A stretch of DNA of 64,000 nucleotides from Flavobacteriales bacterium (GTDB lineage: Bacteria; Bacteroidota; Bacteroidia; Flavobacteriales_D; Sanyastnellaceae). Below the pieces are notes generated by a model. That model saw only the letters and a program-made list of their open reading frames with translations. It was not told where the DNA came from and made no database searches. Within the stretch, counting starts at the first letter, position 1; every line of letters starts with the position of its first letter. Below, one piece after another: positions 37,441 to 46,089 of the stretch. The translations under genes were made by a program, and so were the position numbers. The DNA lies in the NCBI GenBank assembly GCA_016722445.1, contig JADKIZ010000016.1, positions 37,482-101,481 on the forward strand. The letters are read 5' to 3'.

Positions 37441-37680
37441 TTTGTTACAATTTGCCTATATAGGACTGTGGGTCTTTCAGAATTCCATAAATTAATGAAG
37501 ATTTTGTTTTGATCTGCCATTGATTTAACTCATTTAGCAAGTATCCTCGCAGAACTACCTACACATTTTGATAAGGCAAAAAATCGCCAATCATTAGATA
37601 GAATATTAATTCAAAAAGATGGCATTCAATGCTTTTGGATTTTAGTGATAAACCTCCCTATTCACTTTTTCAAACTTCAA

Positions 37681-39486
37681 TCACTTTCCTTCTGGTAAAC
37701 TAACTTTCAGTTCATGAAAAACCTTTTCAAACTCAGAGGTGTCATAATGATTCTCTTTGAAATATCTAAAATCACTTCGCATCGAATCTTCCCAAGATAA
37801 TCCTTCATGAATAATTTCACCAAGATGAGCATTGTATATCGCTAAGGCCTGCGAATAGTCACCTTTGAATAAATAGGCATGAGCCATGTTCATTTTCATA
37901 TTGAGATCTTCGGGATATAGTAATATGGCGCGTTTATAATAGCCAATCGCTTCTTCGAATTCTTTTGTCTCGAATAAATACCAAGTGATTTCAGCAAACA
38001 AATTACTTTCCAATTCCAGTATGTTCAAATCAGTAACCTTGGTAGATTTTGGATATGCTTTCCCATTAACAACGCGCGTATATCCAGTGATGGCTCCCAT
38101 CTCATCCTTGATCATTTCTTTCTCCGCCTGAAATTCTCTGTTCACAAAGAGTGTGGGAGTAATAAAGTGCATATCGACATACATGTTATTGGTAAAAAAA
38201 TGGCTCCTCCCATCCTTCTTACCAATTGCAGCCCAGGTATTATCATAAAGATAAATGCCGTGATATGTTTCAATTACTTCTTCCGAAACATGAATCGTTT
38301 TTTTGTGCCTTGGTTCCTGATAAAAGTTCTTCCATTTGTACACTTTAGCAACACTATTAATCACTTCTCCTAAAATCTTACCGTCTTCGCTATTCAAGAA
38401 AACGACCACTCCATTTCCATCCTCCAGACTACCATAAAATTGTCCACAGAAACCGTCGTTGCCGGCGCCATGTTCAAAGTATAAAGCCCCATCATAATTT
38501 TGGATGAATGTACCTAGTGCAGTTGGTCCATTATTATAGGGAGTCAAATGCAGCTTCACCATCTCATCACTCAAGACCTTGGATGGCTGACCTTTGTAAG
38601 CCAATTGCATATCAATAATATATTGGCACAAATCACTGGGCGTCATCCACAATCCAGCGGCCGCTTGTTCCGGATAAACATGAAAACGATCCTCGACGGG
38701 TGTGCCGTCACCTCTGTAAGCTGAAGCACATAAACGTTGCATCTCCTTGGATGGCGGTTGCTCATATGTGCTATGTATCATGCCAATTGGCTTCAATACA
38801 TTTTCATACATCCAGCTTTCATATACTTGTCTGGTTACATCTGTGAGTATCACCTGCGCAATGGATGTGCCACCACCGCTGTATTCAAATTGCAACCCCG
38901 GCGCATACATGCTGCGCACGGCAGGTGTAAACGAAGGTGAATCTCCATTCAATACTTGATATATTGTAGGTTTCGGATCATTGATTCCATGTCCCGGAAA
39001 GCCGTGAACGGTCAGTCCGGCAGTATGACTCAACAAATGCGACAGTGTAATTTTTTTACCATCAGAAAGAGAATCGTATGGAAATTTCCAAGAAGTGAGA
39101 TACGTATTAATATCCGTGTTCAAATCAACTTTTTTCTCTTGCGCCAGTTTCAAAATACCCAAGGCATTCAAAGTTTTACTGATGGATCCGGGTTCGAACA
39201 ATGTTTCCGTGGTCACCGGAATTTTAGCTGCCTCATCCGCCCAGCCATAACCTTTTGCCCAAACAATTTTGTAGTCATTTATCACAGCTATGCTCATGCC
39301 TTTCACGTTGTATTCTGCCATACGTTGGGGTATTGTCGCGGGAGGTTCACCATTCAAGACAAGATTCGTGGTGAGTGATGATTCAACTTCACTGATTTTT
39401 TTCAGTGTCTCTTCTGAGTAGTTCGCTTGTGAAATTAGTGTTAATGATAACAATATCAAAGCTAGAGAAGAAATGGTGGATTTCAT
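37681..39486 (-). CDS. secreted serine hydrolase (class C beta-lactamase fold) with TPR tail
   Basis: 601 residues with a signal peptide (SLALILLSLTLISQANYS). The beta-lactamase-related domain (about 45-370) has the nucleophile motif in TLFEPGSISKTLNALGILKL (S-x-x-K), a second box YSGGGTSIAQ where class C enzymes carry Y-x-N, and the closing FEHGAGNDGFCGQF (H-x-G). The middle part holds a beta-rich DUF3471-like piece (YHGIYLYDNTWAAIGKKDG). The C-terminal 100 residues contain TPR-type helices (EEAIGYYKRAILLYPEDLNM, ANAYLFKGDYSQALAIYN-like). Such proteins are peptidases or esterases rather than true beta-lactamases. Substrate unknown. Monocistronic. Confidence 0.85.
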   Translation of the reverse strand: MKSTISSLALILLSLTLISQANYSEETLKKISEVESSLTTNLVLNGEPPATIPQRMAEYNVKGMSIAVINDYKIVWAKGYGWADEAAKIPVTTETLFEPGSISKTLNALGILKLAQEKKVDLNTDINTYLTSWKFPYDSLSDGKKITLSHLLSHTAGLTVHGFPGHGINDPKPTIYQVLNGDSPSFTPAVRSMYAPGLQFEYSGGGTSIAQVILTDVTRQVYESWMYENVLKPIGMIHSTYEQPPSKEMQRLCASAYRGDGTPVEDRFHVYPEQAAAGLWMTPSDLCQYIIDMQLAYKGQPSKVLSDEMVKLHLTPYNNGPTALGTFIQNYDGALYFEHGAGNDGFCGQFYGSLEDGNGVVVFLNSEDGKILGEVINSVAKVYKWKNFYQEPRHKKTIHVSEEVIETYHGIYLYDNTWAAIGKKDGRSHFFTNNMYVDMHFITPTLFVNREFQAEKEMIKDEMGAITGYTRVVNGKAYPKSTKVTDLNILELESNLFAEITWYLFETKEFEEAIGYYKRAILLYPEDLNMKMNMAHAYLFKGDYSQALAIYNAHLGEIIHEGLSWEDSMRSDFRYFKENHYDTSEFEKVFHELKVSLPEGK

Positions 39487-39998
39487 AGATGTGATTTAGG
39501 GCTGAAATTATTCGTTTTGGACATTAGGTTGCCATCAAATGAACCTAATTATGAATATTTATCGAATGTTCGGCAAGTTTGAAACTTCATGAAACCACAA
39601 AGGCCTGCCAGTGATTTAATGTACAATCATCTAAGAGAATTCAGTATTAAACCCAAATTATTCAATCAATTTCGTCAAAGAGATTTATTGTCGCTTTGGA
39701 TTGGAATAGAAATTAGAATGTTTAAGCAGTGTTTAATATTTGGTGATGGGAAAGCAATTCTCCTTCGATGCTCGCTCTTTGAAATTCAATTGTGGATTGT
39801 GTGGTTTTAGTTTCTTTCGTTTAAAACCAATTGATGCTGTCGGAATTGTCATATGCGAAACAAGCAATCATTGATGGCTTTCAAAGCTGTAAAGAATGAA
39901 GTAAACATAAATAGGGTTTAAAAACCCATCAAGAATAAAAGTCGGAATTCTGACTTCGGCAGCAGATGCTCACGGATAAGAAAAGGCAGGGCGTGCAT
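39487..39998. other. gene-free region upstream of the tandem repeat
   Basis: About 500 bp with no supported gene. A plus-strand frame of 73 codons at 39589 lacks a recognisable family, a signal or a ribosome site and is probably chance. The promoter of the serine hydrolase gene should lie at its left end. Confidence 0.4.
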
Positions 39999-40296
39999 GA
40001 GAATGAAGAAAAAATCAGAATGAAAAAGAGTACGATCGCTGCGCTCTCGAAGAATGAGAATGAAGAAAAAATCAGAATGAAAAAGAGTACGATCGCTGCG
40101 CTCTCGTTCGAGAAAGGAAAAGCGAATGAATAAAGAATGAGAAACAGAATGAGAATGAAGAAAAAATCAGAATGAAAAAGAGTACGATCGCTGCGCTCTC
40201 GTTCGAGAAAGGAAAAGTGAATGAATAAAGAATGAGAAACAGAATGAGAATGAAGAAAAAATCAGAATGAAAAAGAGTACGATCGCTGCGCTCTCG
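39999..40296. repeat. tandem repeat array, 95-bp period, beside tRNA-Leu
   Basis: A 51-bp core (starting GAGAATGAAGAAAAAATCAG, ending GATCGCTGCGCTCTCG) occurs four times, at 39999, 40056, 40151 and 40246. Copies two to four are separated by the same 44-bp spacer, which differs at one base (AAAGCG against AAAGTG), giving a 95-bp unit; copies one and two are separated by only 6 bp. At the end next to tRNA-Leu, TTCTCTTTCCCATTCTGATT (40297-40316) is the inverse of the core, so the last copy can fold back into a long hairpin. Any reading frame over it is an artefact of the repeat. Confidence 0.85.
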
Positions 40297-40320
40297 TTCT
40301 CTTTCCCATTCTGATTTTTG

Positions 40321-40406
40321 TACCCGGGACGGGAATCGAACCCGTACAGACATTACTGTCCGCAGGATTTTAAGTCCTGTGCGTCTACCAGTTCCGCCAC
40401 CCGGGC
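40321..40406 (-). tRNA. tRNA-Leu (anticodon TAA)
   Basis: 86 nt. Acceptor stem GCCCGGG with CCCGGGT (one G-T at the end) and discriminator A; D-arm TGGCGGAACTGGTAGACGCA; anticodon arm CAGGA-CTTAAAA-TCCTG with TAA; a long variable arm (CGGACAGTAATGTCTG) as expected for leucine tRNA; T-arm ACGGG-TTCGATT-CCCGT. CCA is not encoded. It lies 80 bp downstream of tRNA-Gly. Confidence 0.97.
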
Positions 40407-40445
40407 AAACTCATATTCACCGGTAGCGCGAATATGATCCTTTCT

Positions 40446-40479
40446 AAAAAAAAAATCCCGATCCAAGCAGATCGGGATT
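40446..40479 (-). terminator. intrinsic terminator after tRNA-Gly
   Basis: AATCCCGAT / ATCGGGATT, a perfect nine-base stem around an eight-base loop, followed on the minus strand by a run of ten T (40446-40455 as A). It separates tRNA-Gly from tRNA-Leu. Confidence 0.8.
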
Positions 40480-40486
40480 CAAACTG

Positions 40487-40559
40487 AGCGGGAGACGAGA
40501 CTCGAACTCGCGACCCTAACCTTGGCAAGGTTATGCTCTACCAACTGAGCTACTCCCGC
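40487..40559 (-). tRNA. tRNA-Gly (anticodon GCC)
   Basis: 73 nt. Acceptor stem GCGGGAG/CTCCCGC with discriminator T; D-arm GCTCAGTTGGTAGAGC; anticodon arm AACCT-TGCCA-AGGTT with GCC; T-arm GCGAG-TTCGAGT-CTCGT. CCA not encoded. A strong promoter lies just upstream. Confidence 0.97.
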
Positions 40560-40585
40560 TTGATAAATGAACGTTTTGAGGGCCG

Positions 40586-40616
40586 CAAATGTACACAAGC
40601 ATTTAAACTTTGCAAA
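40586..40616 (-). promoter_or_regulatory. Bacteroidota-type promoter of tRNA-Gly
   Basis: Reading the minus strand, TTTG (40613-40616) is followed by 19 bases and then TACATTTG (40586-40593), matching the Bacteroidota -33 TTTG and -7 TAnnTTTG elements. Transcription would start about 20 bases before the tRNA. Confidence 0.75.
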
Positions 40617-40643
40617 ATACCCAATGAAATTTTTTCTTGGTTT

Positions 40644-41897
40644 CTAAGGGAAATATGAGCGAATTCCGTTCATTATCACTGTAGTAGCCCCAGTATTTTC
40701 CTCGACGAATTTTTTTGCCTGATGCCCGCTCTTTTCTCTCAATGAGGCGTCAACCCTCAGTTTTTCAACAATTTCAAGGAATCCGGCTTGATTCTGAAAG
40801 GTATATGCACCTCCTACGGACAAAAGTCCCAGTGCTTCACGGAATTTTTCATGTCGCGGTCCGAATAGAATGGGCACTCCCCAAGTGGCCGCTTCAAGGG
40901 TATTGTGAATGCCTTTGCCAAAGCCACCGCCGATGAGCACCAGGTCTGCATATTGGTAAATGAAGGATAACATACCGATCGTATCGATGACTAAAACTGA
41001 ATTCCAAGGTATTTCTCCTTCTGCTTGTGTCCAGCGCACCGAACGCTCGAATCGTCGACAGATCTGCTGGATGTGTTCTTCATCCGTTTCATGTGGGATA
41101 ATGATCAATCCGTCCTGGTCATATCGCTTGTCTTTTCTCCATGTTTCCAAAAGTGCGTCTTCTTCTGGCCACGTGCTGCCTGCCACCAAAACGAAACGAT
41201 CACTGCAATAGCTTTTGAACTTGCTCATCGACGCGGGTTGTGATTGTTCTGGTATTCTGGCTACTCGATCAAATCGAGTGTCGCCGGCAATGGTCACATG
41301 GTCAATGCCAACTCCTTTGAGTAATTCCGCGGTTTGATTGTCCTGCACATAAAAGTGGGTCACACAAGCCAAAACTTTTTTCCAATAGGATGAAAAGACG
41401 CCAAAAAATCTTTGCTCCGGACGAAGAATGCCGCTGATGATATATAATGGAATACCTTCTTTTTTTAAGTTGAAAAAATAATTGGCCCAGTATTCATATT
41501 TCACAAACAATACGAGTGAAGGTTGAAGGGTCTTGATAAATGTTGACGCATTTCGAATGGTATCTGCTGGCAGATAGATGACAAGATCCGCATGAGCATA
41601 ATTTTTTCTGATTTCATAACCGGAAGGAGAGAAGAACGTCAACAGTATTTTTTTTTCGGGATAATTTTCCCGAATGGCTTCAATCACAGGGCGTCCTTGC
41701 TCAAATTCTCCCAACGATGCACAATGTACCCAGATGAGCTCACCGGTGTTGTTTTGTCGCCAAGCTTGCAATTTCTTCTTCCATTCTCTGCGCCCGCTTA
41801 CCCACAACTTCGCTTTGTGATTAAACATCGAAGCGATGTTGATCACCAGAACATACAATCGTATGGATAATTGATAGAAGAAATGCAAAGCAATCAA
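40644..41897 (-). CDS. waaA: 3-deoxy-D-manno-octulosonic acid (Kdo) transferase
   Basis: 417 residues, GT30 family, membrane-anchored at the cytoplasmic face. Adds Kdo to lipid IV-A in LPS core synthesis. Landmarks: N-terminal helix LYVLVINIASMFNHKAKLWV, GELIWVHCASLGEFEQGRPV (with the general-base Glu), LVLFVKYEYWANYFFNLKKE, VAGDTRFDRV, LVAGSTWPEEDALL and the C-terminal donor-binding DLVLIGGGFGKGIHNTLEAA followed by FGPRHEKF. The gene stop overlaps nothing downstream; its start overlaps the barrel-protein gene by 4 bp, so the two form a unit. Confidence 0.95.
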   Translation of the reverse strand: MIALHFFYQLSIRLYVLVINIASMFNHKAKLWVSGRREWKKKLQAWRQNNTGELIWVHCASLGEFEQGRPVIEAIRENYPEKKILLTFFSPSGYEIRKNYAHADLVIYLPADTIRNASTFIKTLQPSLVLFVKYEYWANYFFNLKKEGIPLYIISGILRPEQRFFGVFSSYWKKVLACVTHFYVQDNQTAELLKGVGIDHVTIAGDTRFDRVARIPEQSQPASMSKFKSYCSDRFVLVAGSTWPEEDALLETWRKDKRYDQDGLIIIPHETDEEHIQQICRRFERSVRWTQAEGEIPWNSVLVIDTIGMLSFIYQYADLVLIGGGFGKGIHNTLEAATWGVPILFGPRHEKFREALGLLSVGGAYTFQNQAGFLEIVEKLRVDASLREKSGHQAKKFVEENTGATTVIMNGIRSYFP

Positions 41898-42649
41898 TAG
41901 TAATAGTAATTGTCGGCCATGCGTTTATACAAATGGAGTGTCCATCCAACGCGCAAACCCAGCAGAGAATCTGAGCGCTTTTGCTGGTCTGTTGTTCCAG
42001 TGTCAAAATTCAAATCACGACGGCTTTGTGTAAATCCATTCATGAATTCCAGACCGATCATAAAATTCACCAAACGGTTATTGCTCATGTGATAATATCC
42101 GGCGAATCCGCTTACCATCAAACCATTTGTAAGACGGTCATATCCTTTCAAATAGTCTTCTTCTAATTGTTTGATATGTGTTTCCTGGTGTTCTATGCGT
42201 ATTTTGTGTTGCATAAAACCAAGTCCGGCATAAACCAAAATTCCACTATTGACATTCGGGCCTAATACATTGAACAACCTGCCACCATTCGCAGTCAATG
42301 TCCATCCTCTTTCTTGAAGTGAAATCGTGGCAATCTGTCCATCGTTGTCGAGAATATACTTGCCATCTACATATAGGTTCTGCATAAATCCCGCTGGTGC
42401 AATGACGTGCGATCCGAAGAAATAACTTCCTTCTACGCCATAATACCAGGATTTTTTATCCTTGAAATGAAATCCCATTCCAACATTGTGGTTGTTCTTG
42501 AATCGCGACGACATATCACCGCCGGGAAACTGATGCGCATAACTGATGGTGATATGCGGATCAAACAACAGGGAATCTTTCACCTCGCTTTGCGCTTGGG
42601 TGAATACAGATGTGATGAGTGCAAGAGCTGAAATAATGAAACGGCTCAT
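41894..42649 (-). CDS. outer-membrane beta-barrel protein (hypothetical)
   Basis: 251 residues with a signal peptide (IISALALITSVFTQAQSEV). The mature part has barrel strands: ITISYAHQFPGGDMSSRFKN, VGMGFHFKDKKSWYYGVEGS, GILVYAGLGFMQHKIRIEHQ, LMVSGFAGYYHMSNNRLVNF and a C-terminal WTLHLYKRM. It overlaps waaA by 4 bp (ATGA) and is placed just before it on the same strand, so it may be linked to the outer membrane or LPS, but no family function is known. Position next to waaA is a pattern in related Bacteroidota by recollection, not checked. Confidence 0.7.
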   Translation of the reverse strand: MSRFIISALALITSVFTQAQSEVKDSLLFDPHITISYAHQFPGGDMSSRFKNNHNVGMGFHFKDKKSWYYGVEGSYFFGSHVIAPAGFMQNLYVDGKYILDNDGQIATISLQERGWTLTANGGRLFNVLGPNVNSGILVYAGLGFMQHKIRIEHQETHIKQLEEDYLKGYDRLTNGLMVSGFAGYYHMSNNRLVNFMIGLEFMNGFTQSRRDLNFDTGTTDQQKRSDSLLGLRVGWTLHLYKRMADNYYYY

Positions 42650-42747
42650 GGGACGAATGTACGGACTGAATTCGTGATGCCTAAAACAGTTCTCGCATTT
42701 TGTGGTGAACAGACTATTTTTGCCAAGCCCGTTCTAGCCTAATTATT

Positions 42748-43731
42748 ATGAGAATCGCCGTCATTGATTGCGGAACCAATACATTTAATTTGCTTGTAGC
42801 AGATGCTACTCCCGTGGAGTGGAAAGTTGTTTTCCAATCTAAGCTACCGGTGAAACTGGGCGCTGGTGGTTTCGAAGAGCGCACCATCATGCCCTCAAGA
42901 TTCATTAGGGGATTGGATGCATTCGTTTGTCACACCATCAATACGCGTAATTTTTCTTGTGAAAAGGTTTTTGCTTTTGCGACTTCTGCCATCCGTGAAT
43001 CATCCAATGGGCCGGAGTTTATTGCCAAAGCGAAAGCTTTGACTGGTATCGAAATTGAACTCATCACCGGTGAACGTGAAGCGGAACTGATCTATGACGG
43101 TGTACGTCAGACATTACCAGATGACTATCGCGATTTATCTCTCATCATGGATATTGGCGGTGGTAGCACAGAGTTCATCATTGCAGATCGTGAAAAGATC
43201 CACTGGAAAAGGAGTTTCTTGTTAGGCGTAAGCCGGATTTTTGATTTGGTAAAACCGGAAGATCGCATTTCAAATATCGATGAAGATTACCTGAAAAATC
43301 TTCTCGATAAGGAATTGGGTCCATTGCGAGAAGCATTGGCAAAATTTCCAGTTTCCAAGCTGATAGGATCATCGGGTTCGTTCGATACCATGTTGGAGAT
43401 GTATCATTTTCAAAGTGGGAGGGAAGTGCTGGAACCTTCATTGTTCAGTGAAATTCCACTCAATGCTTTTCGACAAATGCATCAATGGCTGATGAAAAGT
43501 TCGCTCGAAGAACGTTTGAACCACAAGGCCATTCCCGGTATTCGCGCGGAATACATGCCATTGTCAACTTACCTTGTACAGGCGGTGCTTCAAATGGCCG
43601 ACTTCAAAAAACTGTATCATTCTGGTTATAGCTTGAAAGAAGGTGCCATGAAAGATATTCTTTCCAGAATCGATTGGCCTGCACCAACAGATGAAATCAA
43701 CGAAAAACCGGAAGATTATCTAGAGGGTTAA
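42748..43731 (+). CDS. Ppx/GppA family exopolyphosphatase/pppGpp phosphohydrolase
   Basis: 327 residues of the sugar-kinase/Hsp70-actin fold. Phosphate-binding loop AVIDCGTNTFNLLVAD at the N-terminus, AFATSAIRESSNG with the conserved A-T-x-A-x-R, ELITGEREAELIYDGVRQ, and the second phosphate loop IMDIGGGSTEFIIAD. The length of about 320 indicates the short Bacteroidota form with only domains I and II, lacking the C-terminal HD-like domain of E. coli Ppx. It releases phosphate from polyphosphate or converts pppGpp to ppGpp; which one cannot be told. Single gene, facing the hldD gene. Confidence 0.92.
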   Translation: MRIAVIDCGTNTFNLLVADATPVEWKVVFQSKLPVKLGAGGFEERTIMPSRFIRGLDAFVCHTINTRNFSCEKVFAFATSAIRESSNGPEFIAKAKALTGIEIELITGEREAELIYDGVRQTLPDDYRDLSLIMDIGGGSTEFIIADREKIHWKRSFLLGVSRIFDLVKPEDRISNIDEDYLKNLLDKELGPLREALAKFPVSKLIGSSGSFDTMLEMYHFQSGREVLEPSLFSEIPLNAFRQMHQWLMKSSLEERLNHKAIPGIRAEYMPLSTYLVQAVLQMADFKKLYHSGYSLKEGAMKDILSRIDWPAPTDEINEKPEDYLEG

Positions 43732-43737
43732 TCCCAA

Positions 43738-44727
43738 TTAGTATATTTTCATTCCTTCACTCAAATAATTTTTCACGTAGTCGTCTATTCCATCTTCTAG
43801 TGATGTAAAGGGTTTGTCATATCCGATGGAAATCAACTTGGTCATATCTGCTTCGGTGAAATATTGGTATTTGTCGCGGATGTCGGCAGGCGTATCAATA
43901 AATTCAACATGTGGATCACGTCCCATGCTTCTGAAAGTAGAATGTGCCAGATCAATAAATGGTCTCGCCTTACCTGTTCCCAAATTGTAAATCCCTGAAT
44001 TTTTTCTGTGATGCATCAAAAAGATGCATACTTCAGTGAGGTCTTTTACATAAATGAAATCACGCATTTGTCCGCCATCTGTATAATCGGCACGATGCGA
44101 TCGGAACAATTTCATTTTGCCATTTTGTGAAATCTGACGGTAGGCATGGAAAATCACAGATGCCATGCGCTCTTTGTGATATTCATTGGGACCATAGACA
44201 TTGAAAAATTTCAGTCCAGCCCAAAAGAATGGGGCTTCTTTCTGCTGTAATGCCCAAATGTCGAAATCATTTTTCGATTCACCATATGGATTCAATGGTT
44301 TCAATTGAGAACACAAATCATGATCATCGCGATAACCGAATTCACCATTCCCGTAAGTTGCTGCGGATGACGCATACACCAATGGAATAGCGTATTCTGC
44401 GCAGATATTCCATATTTGTTTGGAATAGTCCAAATTGAGTTCTCGGAAAATTTCATAGTCGAATTCTGTGGTATCGGTGCGTGCGCCGATATGAAAAACA
44501 AAATCAACTTGATTTTCATTTTCCCTGAGCCACTCAGGAAATTCAGTGCGATCGATCAATTGTTTGTATTGCTTTCCCTGAAAATTCTTCCCAGTCCTTT
44601 CATGATTGGGATGTTTGGAAAGTGATTTGAAATCGTCAACCAATATGAGATCGACAAAACGATCTGCATTCAACCTCGTAACGAGGCAACTTGCGATAAA
44701 TCCGGAGGCTCCTGTAACTACTATCAT
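43738..44727 (-). CDS. hldD: ADP-L-glycero-D-manno-heptose 6-epimerase
   Basis: 329 residues from the ATG at 44727 (MIVVTGASGFIASCL); a ten-codon in-frame extension is not favoured. Short-chain dehydrogenase/epimerase fold with NADP-binding GASGFIAS, then LILVDDFKS, DFVFHIGARTDTTE, YASSAATYGNGEFGYRDDHD, the catalytic pair in NPYGESKNDFD (Tyr/Lys) and FFNVYGPNEYHKERMASVIF, the last being typical of HldD. It makes L-glycero-D-manno-heptose for LPS core. Converges with the gppA-type gene after 6 bp. Other heptose genes (hldE, gmhA) are not in this window. Confidence 0.95.
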   Translation of the reverse strand: MIVVTGASGFIASCLVTRLNADRFVDLILVDDFKSLSKHPNHERTGKNFQGKQYKQLIDRTEFPEWLRENENQVDFVFHIGARTDTTEFDYEIFRELNLDYSKQIWNICAEYAIPLVYASSAATYGNGEFGYRDDHDLCSQLKPLNPYGESKNDFDIWALQQKEAPFFWAGLKFFNVYGPNEYHKERMASVIFHAYRQISQNGKMKLFRSHRADYTDGGQMRDFIYVKDLTEVCIFLMHHRKNSGIYNLGTGKARPFIDLAHSTFRSMGRDPHVEFIDTPADIRDKYQYFTEADMTKLISIGYDKPFTSLEDGIDDYVKNYLSEGMKIY

Positions 44728-44850
44728 GACTTTGAATTGCCCGCAAATTAATACCATCTCGCTTCATCTCGATATGATTGACAAGGTGGATGAACAATTG
44801 GCTTCGATCAATGTTGTTCGCAGTTAACACGTCATTGCGTAAGGAAAGTC

Positions 44851-44858
44851 TATTTTTG
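44851..44858 (+). promoter_or_regulatory. -7 box upstream of the queD-like gene
   Basis: TATTTTTG matches TAnnTTTG, 14 bases before the ATG at 44873. No clear TTTG at -33, so support is partial. Confidence 0.4.
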
Positions 44859-44872
44859 CATCAACAATCACG

Positions 44873-45301
44873 ATGAGTCAAGGTATTGTATATGTTACCA
44901 GACGTGAGCGCTTCAATGCTGCTCACAAATTGTGGAATCCCGGTTGGGATGACACAAAAAACCTCGCAGTATTTGGTAAATGTGCGAATCCCAATTGGCA
45001 TGGACATAACTATGAATTGTTCGTGACCGTGAAAGGAATTCCTGATCCGGATACCGGATATTGTATTGATCTGAAAGTCTTAAGTGAAATCATCGAGGAA
45101 AAGGTGATTTCACAAATGGATCACAAAAACTTGAATCTGGATGTCCCTTTTATGACCGGTAAATTGACATCTTGTGAAAATGTTGCCATTGCCATCTGGG
45201 ATCAACTTGCAGAAGGTCTGAAAGGTCAGTCCTGCCAGCTCCACGCGGTGAAGGTGTATGAAACTGAAAATAGCATCGTGGAATATTTTGGTGGACACTA
45301 A
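44873..45301 (+). CDS. 6-pyruvoyl-tetrahydropterin synthase / 6-carboxytetrahydropterin synthase (QueD-like)
   Basis: 142 residues, single T-fold. Zinc ligands are in FNAAHKLWNP and GKCANPNWHGHNYELFVTVK (two histidines of HGH and the catalytic Cys), the pterin-binding Glu is near the end (VKVYETENSIVEYFG), and DPDTGYCIDLKVL and MDHKNLNLDVPFM are family landmarks. The enzyme acts on dihydroneopterin triphosphate. It lies 34 bp before folE, which makes that substrate, so both serve queuosine or tetrahydropterin synthesis. Which of the two products is made cannot be fixed by sequence alone. Confidence 0.9.
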   Translation: MSQGIVYVTRRERFNAAHKLWNPGWDDTKNLAVFGKCANPNWHGHNYELFVTVKGIPDPDTGYCIDLKVLSEIIEEKVISQMDHKNLNLDVPFMTGKLTSCENVAIAIWDQLAEGLKGQSCQLHAVKVYETENSIVEYFGGH

Positions 45302-45335
45302 ATGAACCGGAACGGTGCATGTGTGTTTATCTGTT

Positions 45336-45944
45336 ATGACAACGCCTATGATCGAAAATCCAAAAGACGAACTTACCGCTGGCCAAAAGGTCATCGCTGA
45401 GAGTGTTACAAAAATTCTTGAAAATATCGGTGAAAATCCTGCAAGACAAGGATTGTTGAAGACTCCGGAACGTGTCGCGAAGGCCTACGATTTTATCACT
45501 CAAGGCTACGAGCAGGACGCAAAGGCAATTCTCCAGAGTGCGATGTTCGATGAGGATTACAGTGAAATGGTGGTGGTGAAGGCCATTGAATTATATAGTC
45601 TGTGCGAACATCACATGTTGCCATTTTTTGGTAAAGCGCACGTGGCCTACATTCCCAATGGCAAAATCGTCGGTCTAAGTAAAATTCCGCGTGTGGTGGA
45701 TGTTTTTTCAAGAAGATTACAAGTTCAAGAAAGACTCACCATCGAAATCCGCGATTGTATTCAGGAAACACTTGAACCACTTGGTGTTGCGGTGGTCATC
45801 GAAGCCCAACACTTGTGTATGCAAATGCGCGGCGTAAGCAAGCAAAACTGTTTTACGACTACAAGTGCTTTTAGTGGTGAATTTTTACACAATGATAAAA
45901 CACGTAAGGAATTCATCCATTTGATCGGGGCTCATTTGGCTTGA
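45336..45944 (+). CDS. folE: GTP cyclohydrolase I FolE
   Basis: About 202 residues from the ATG at 45336 (MTTPMIENPKDELTAG); a GTG 21 bases upstream is possible. First step of folate and queuosine synthesis: GTP to dihydroneopterin triphosphate. Zinc and active-site elements: SLCEHHMLPFFGKAHVAYIP, GLSKIPRVVDVFSRRLQVQE, RLTIEI and HLCMQMRGVSKQN. The C-terminus ends in FIHLIGAHLA. Follows the QueD-like gene and precedes a strong terminator. Confidence 0.96.
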   Translation: MTTPMIENPKDELTAGQKVIAESVTKILENIGENPARQGLLKTPERVAKAYDFITQGYEQDAKAILQSAMFDEDYSEMVVVKAIELYSLCEHHMLPFFGKAHVAYIPNGKIVGLSKIPRVVDVFSRRLQVQERLTIEIRDCIQETLEPLGVAVVIEAQHLCMQMRGVSKQNCFTTTSAFSGEFLHNDKTRKEFIHLIGAHLA

Positions 45945-45965
45945 TTATACTGTGACTTGATATCG

Positions 45966-45998
45966 AAGCCGGGATGAATTCCCGGCTTTTTGCTTTTT
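45966..45998 (+). terminator. intrinsic terminator after folE
   Basis: AAGCCGGGA / TCCCGGCTT stem of nine bases around a short loop, followed by TTTTTGCTTTTTT. It lies 22 bp after the folE stop. Confidence 0.9.
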
Positions 45999-46063
45999 TA
46001 CGCATGACATCGACAATCTCATAATTTCTATTCATTTGGAAATTCATCGCTTCAACATCCATT

Positions 46064-46071
46064 TATCTTTG
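46064..46071 (+). promoter_or_regulatory. -7 box of the BI-1 gene
   Basis: TATCTTTG matches TAnnTTTG and sits 19 bases before the ATG at 46090. A TTTGG at 46035-46039 may serve as the -33 element, with slightly long spacing. Confidence 0.45.
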
Positions 46072-46089
46072 TAATCAAATTTTTGAATC

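Noticed and set aside
38956..39378. Plus-strand frame of 140 codons.
   Set aside because: Antisense shadow of the serine hydrolase gene.
39589..39810. 73-codon plus-strand open frame.
   Set aside because: No family, no signal, no clear ribosome site, ordinary intergenic composition.
39999..40296. Regularly spaced repeats suggesting a CRISPR array.
   Set aside because: The 'spacers' are identical apart from one base, the unit is 95 bp, and no cas genes are near. It is a plain tandem repeat.
40072..40353. Minus-strand open frame of 93 codons rich in F, S and R, overlapping tRNA-Leu.
   Set aside because: It is the translation of the 95-bp tandem repeat and runs into the tRNA gene; composition follows the repeat.
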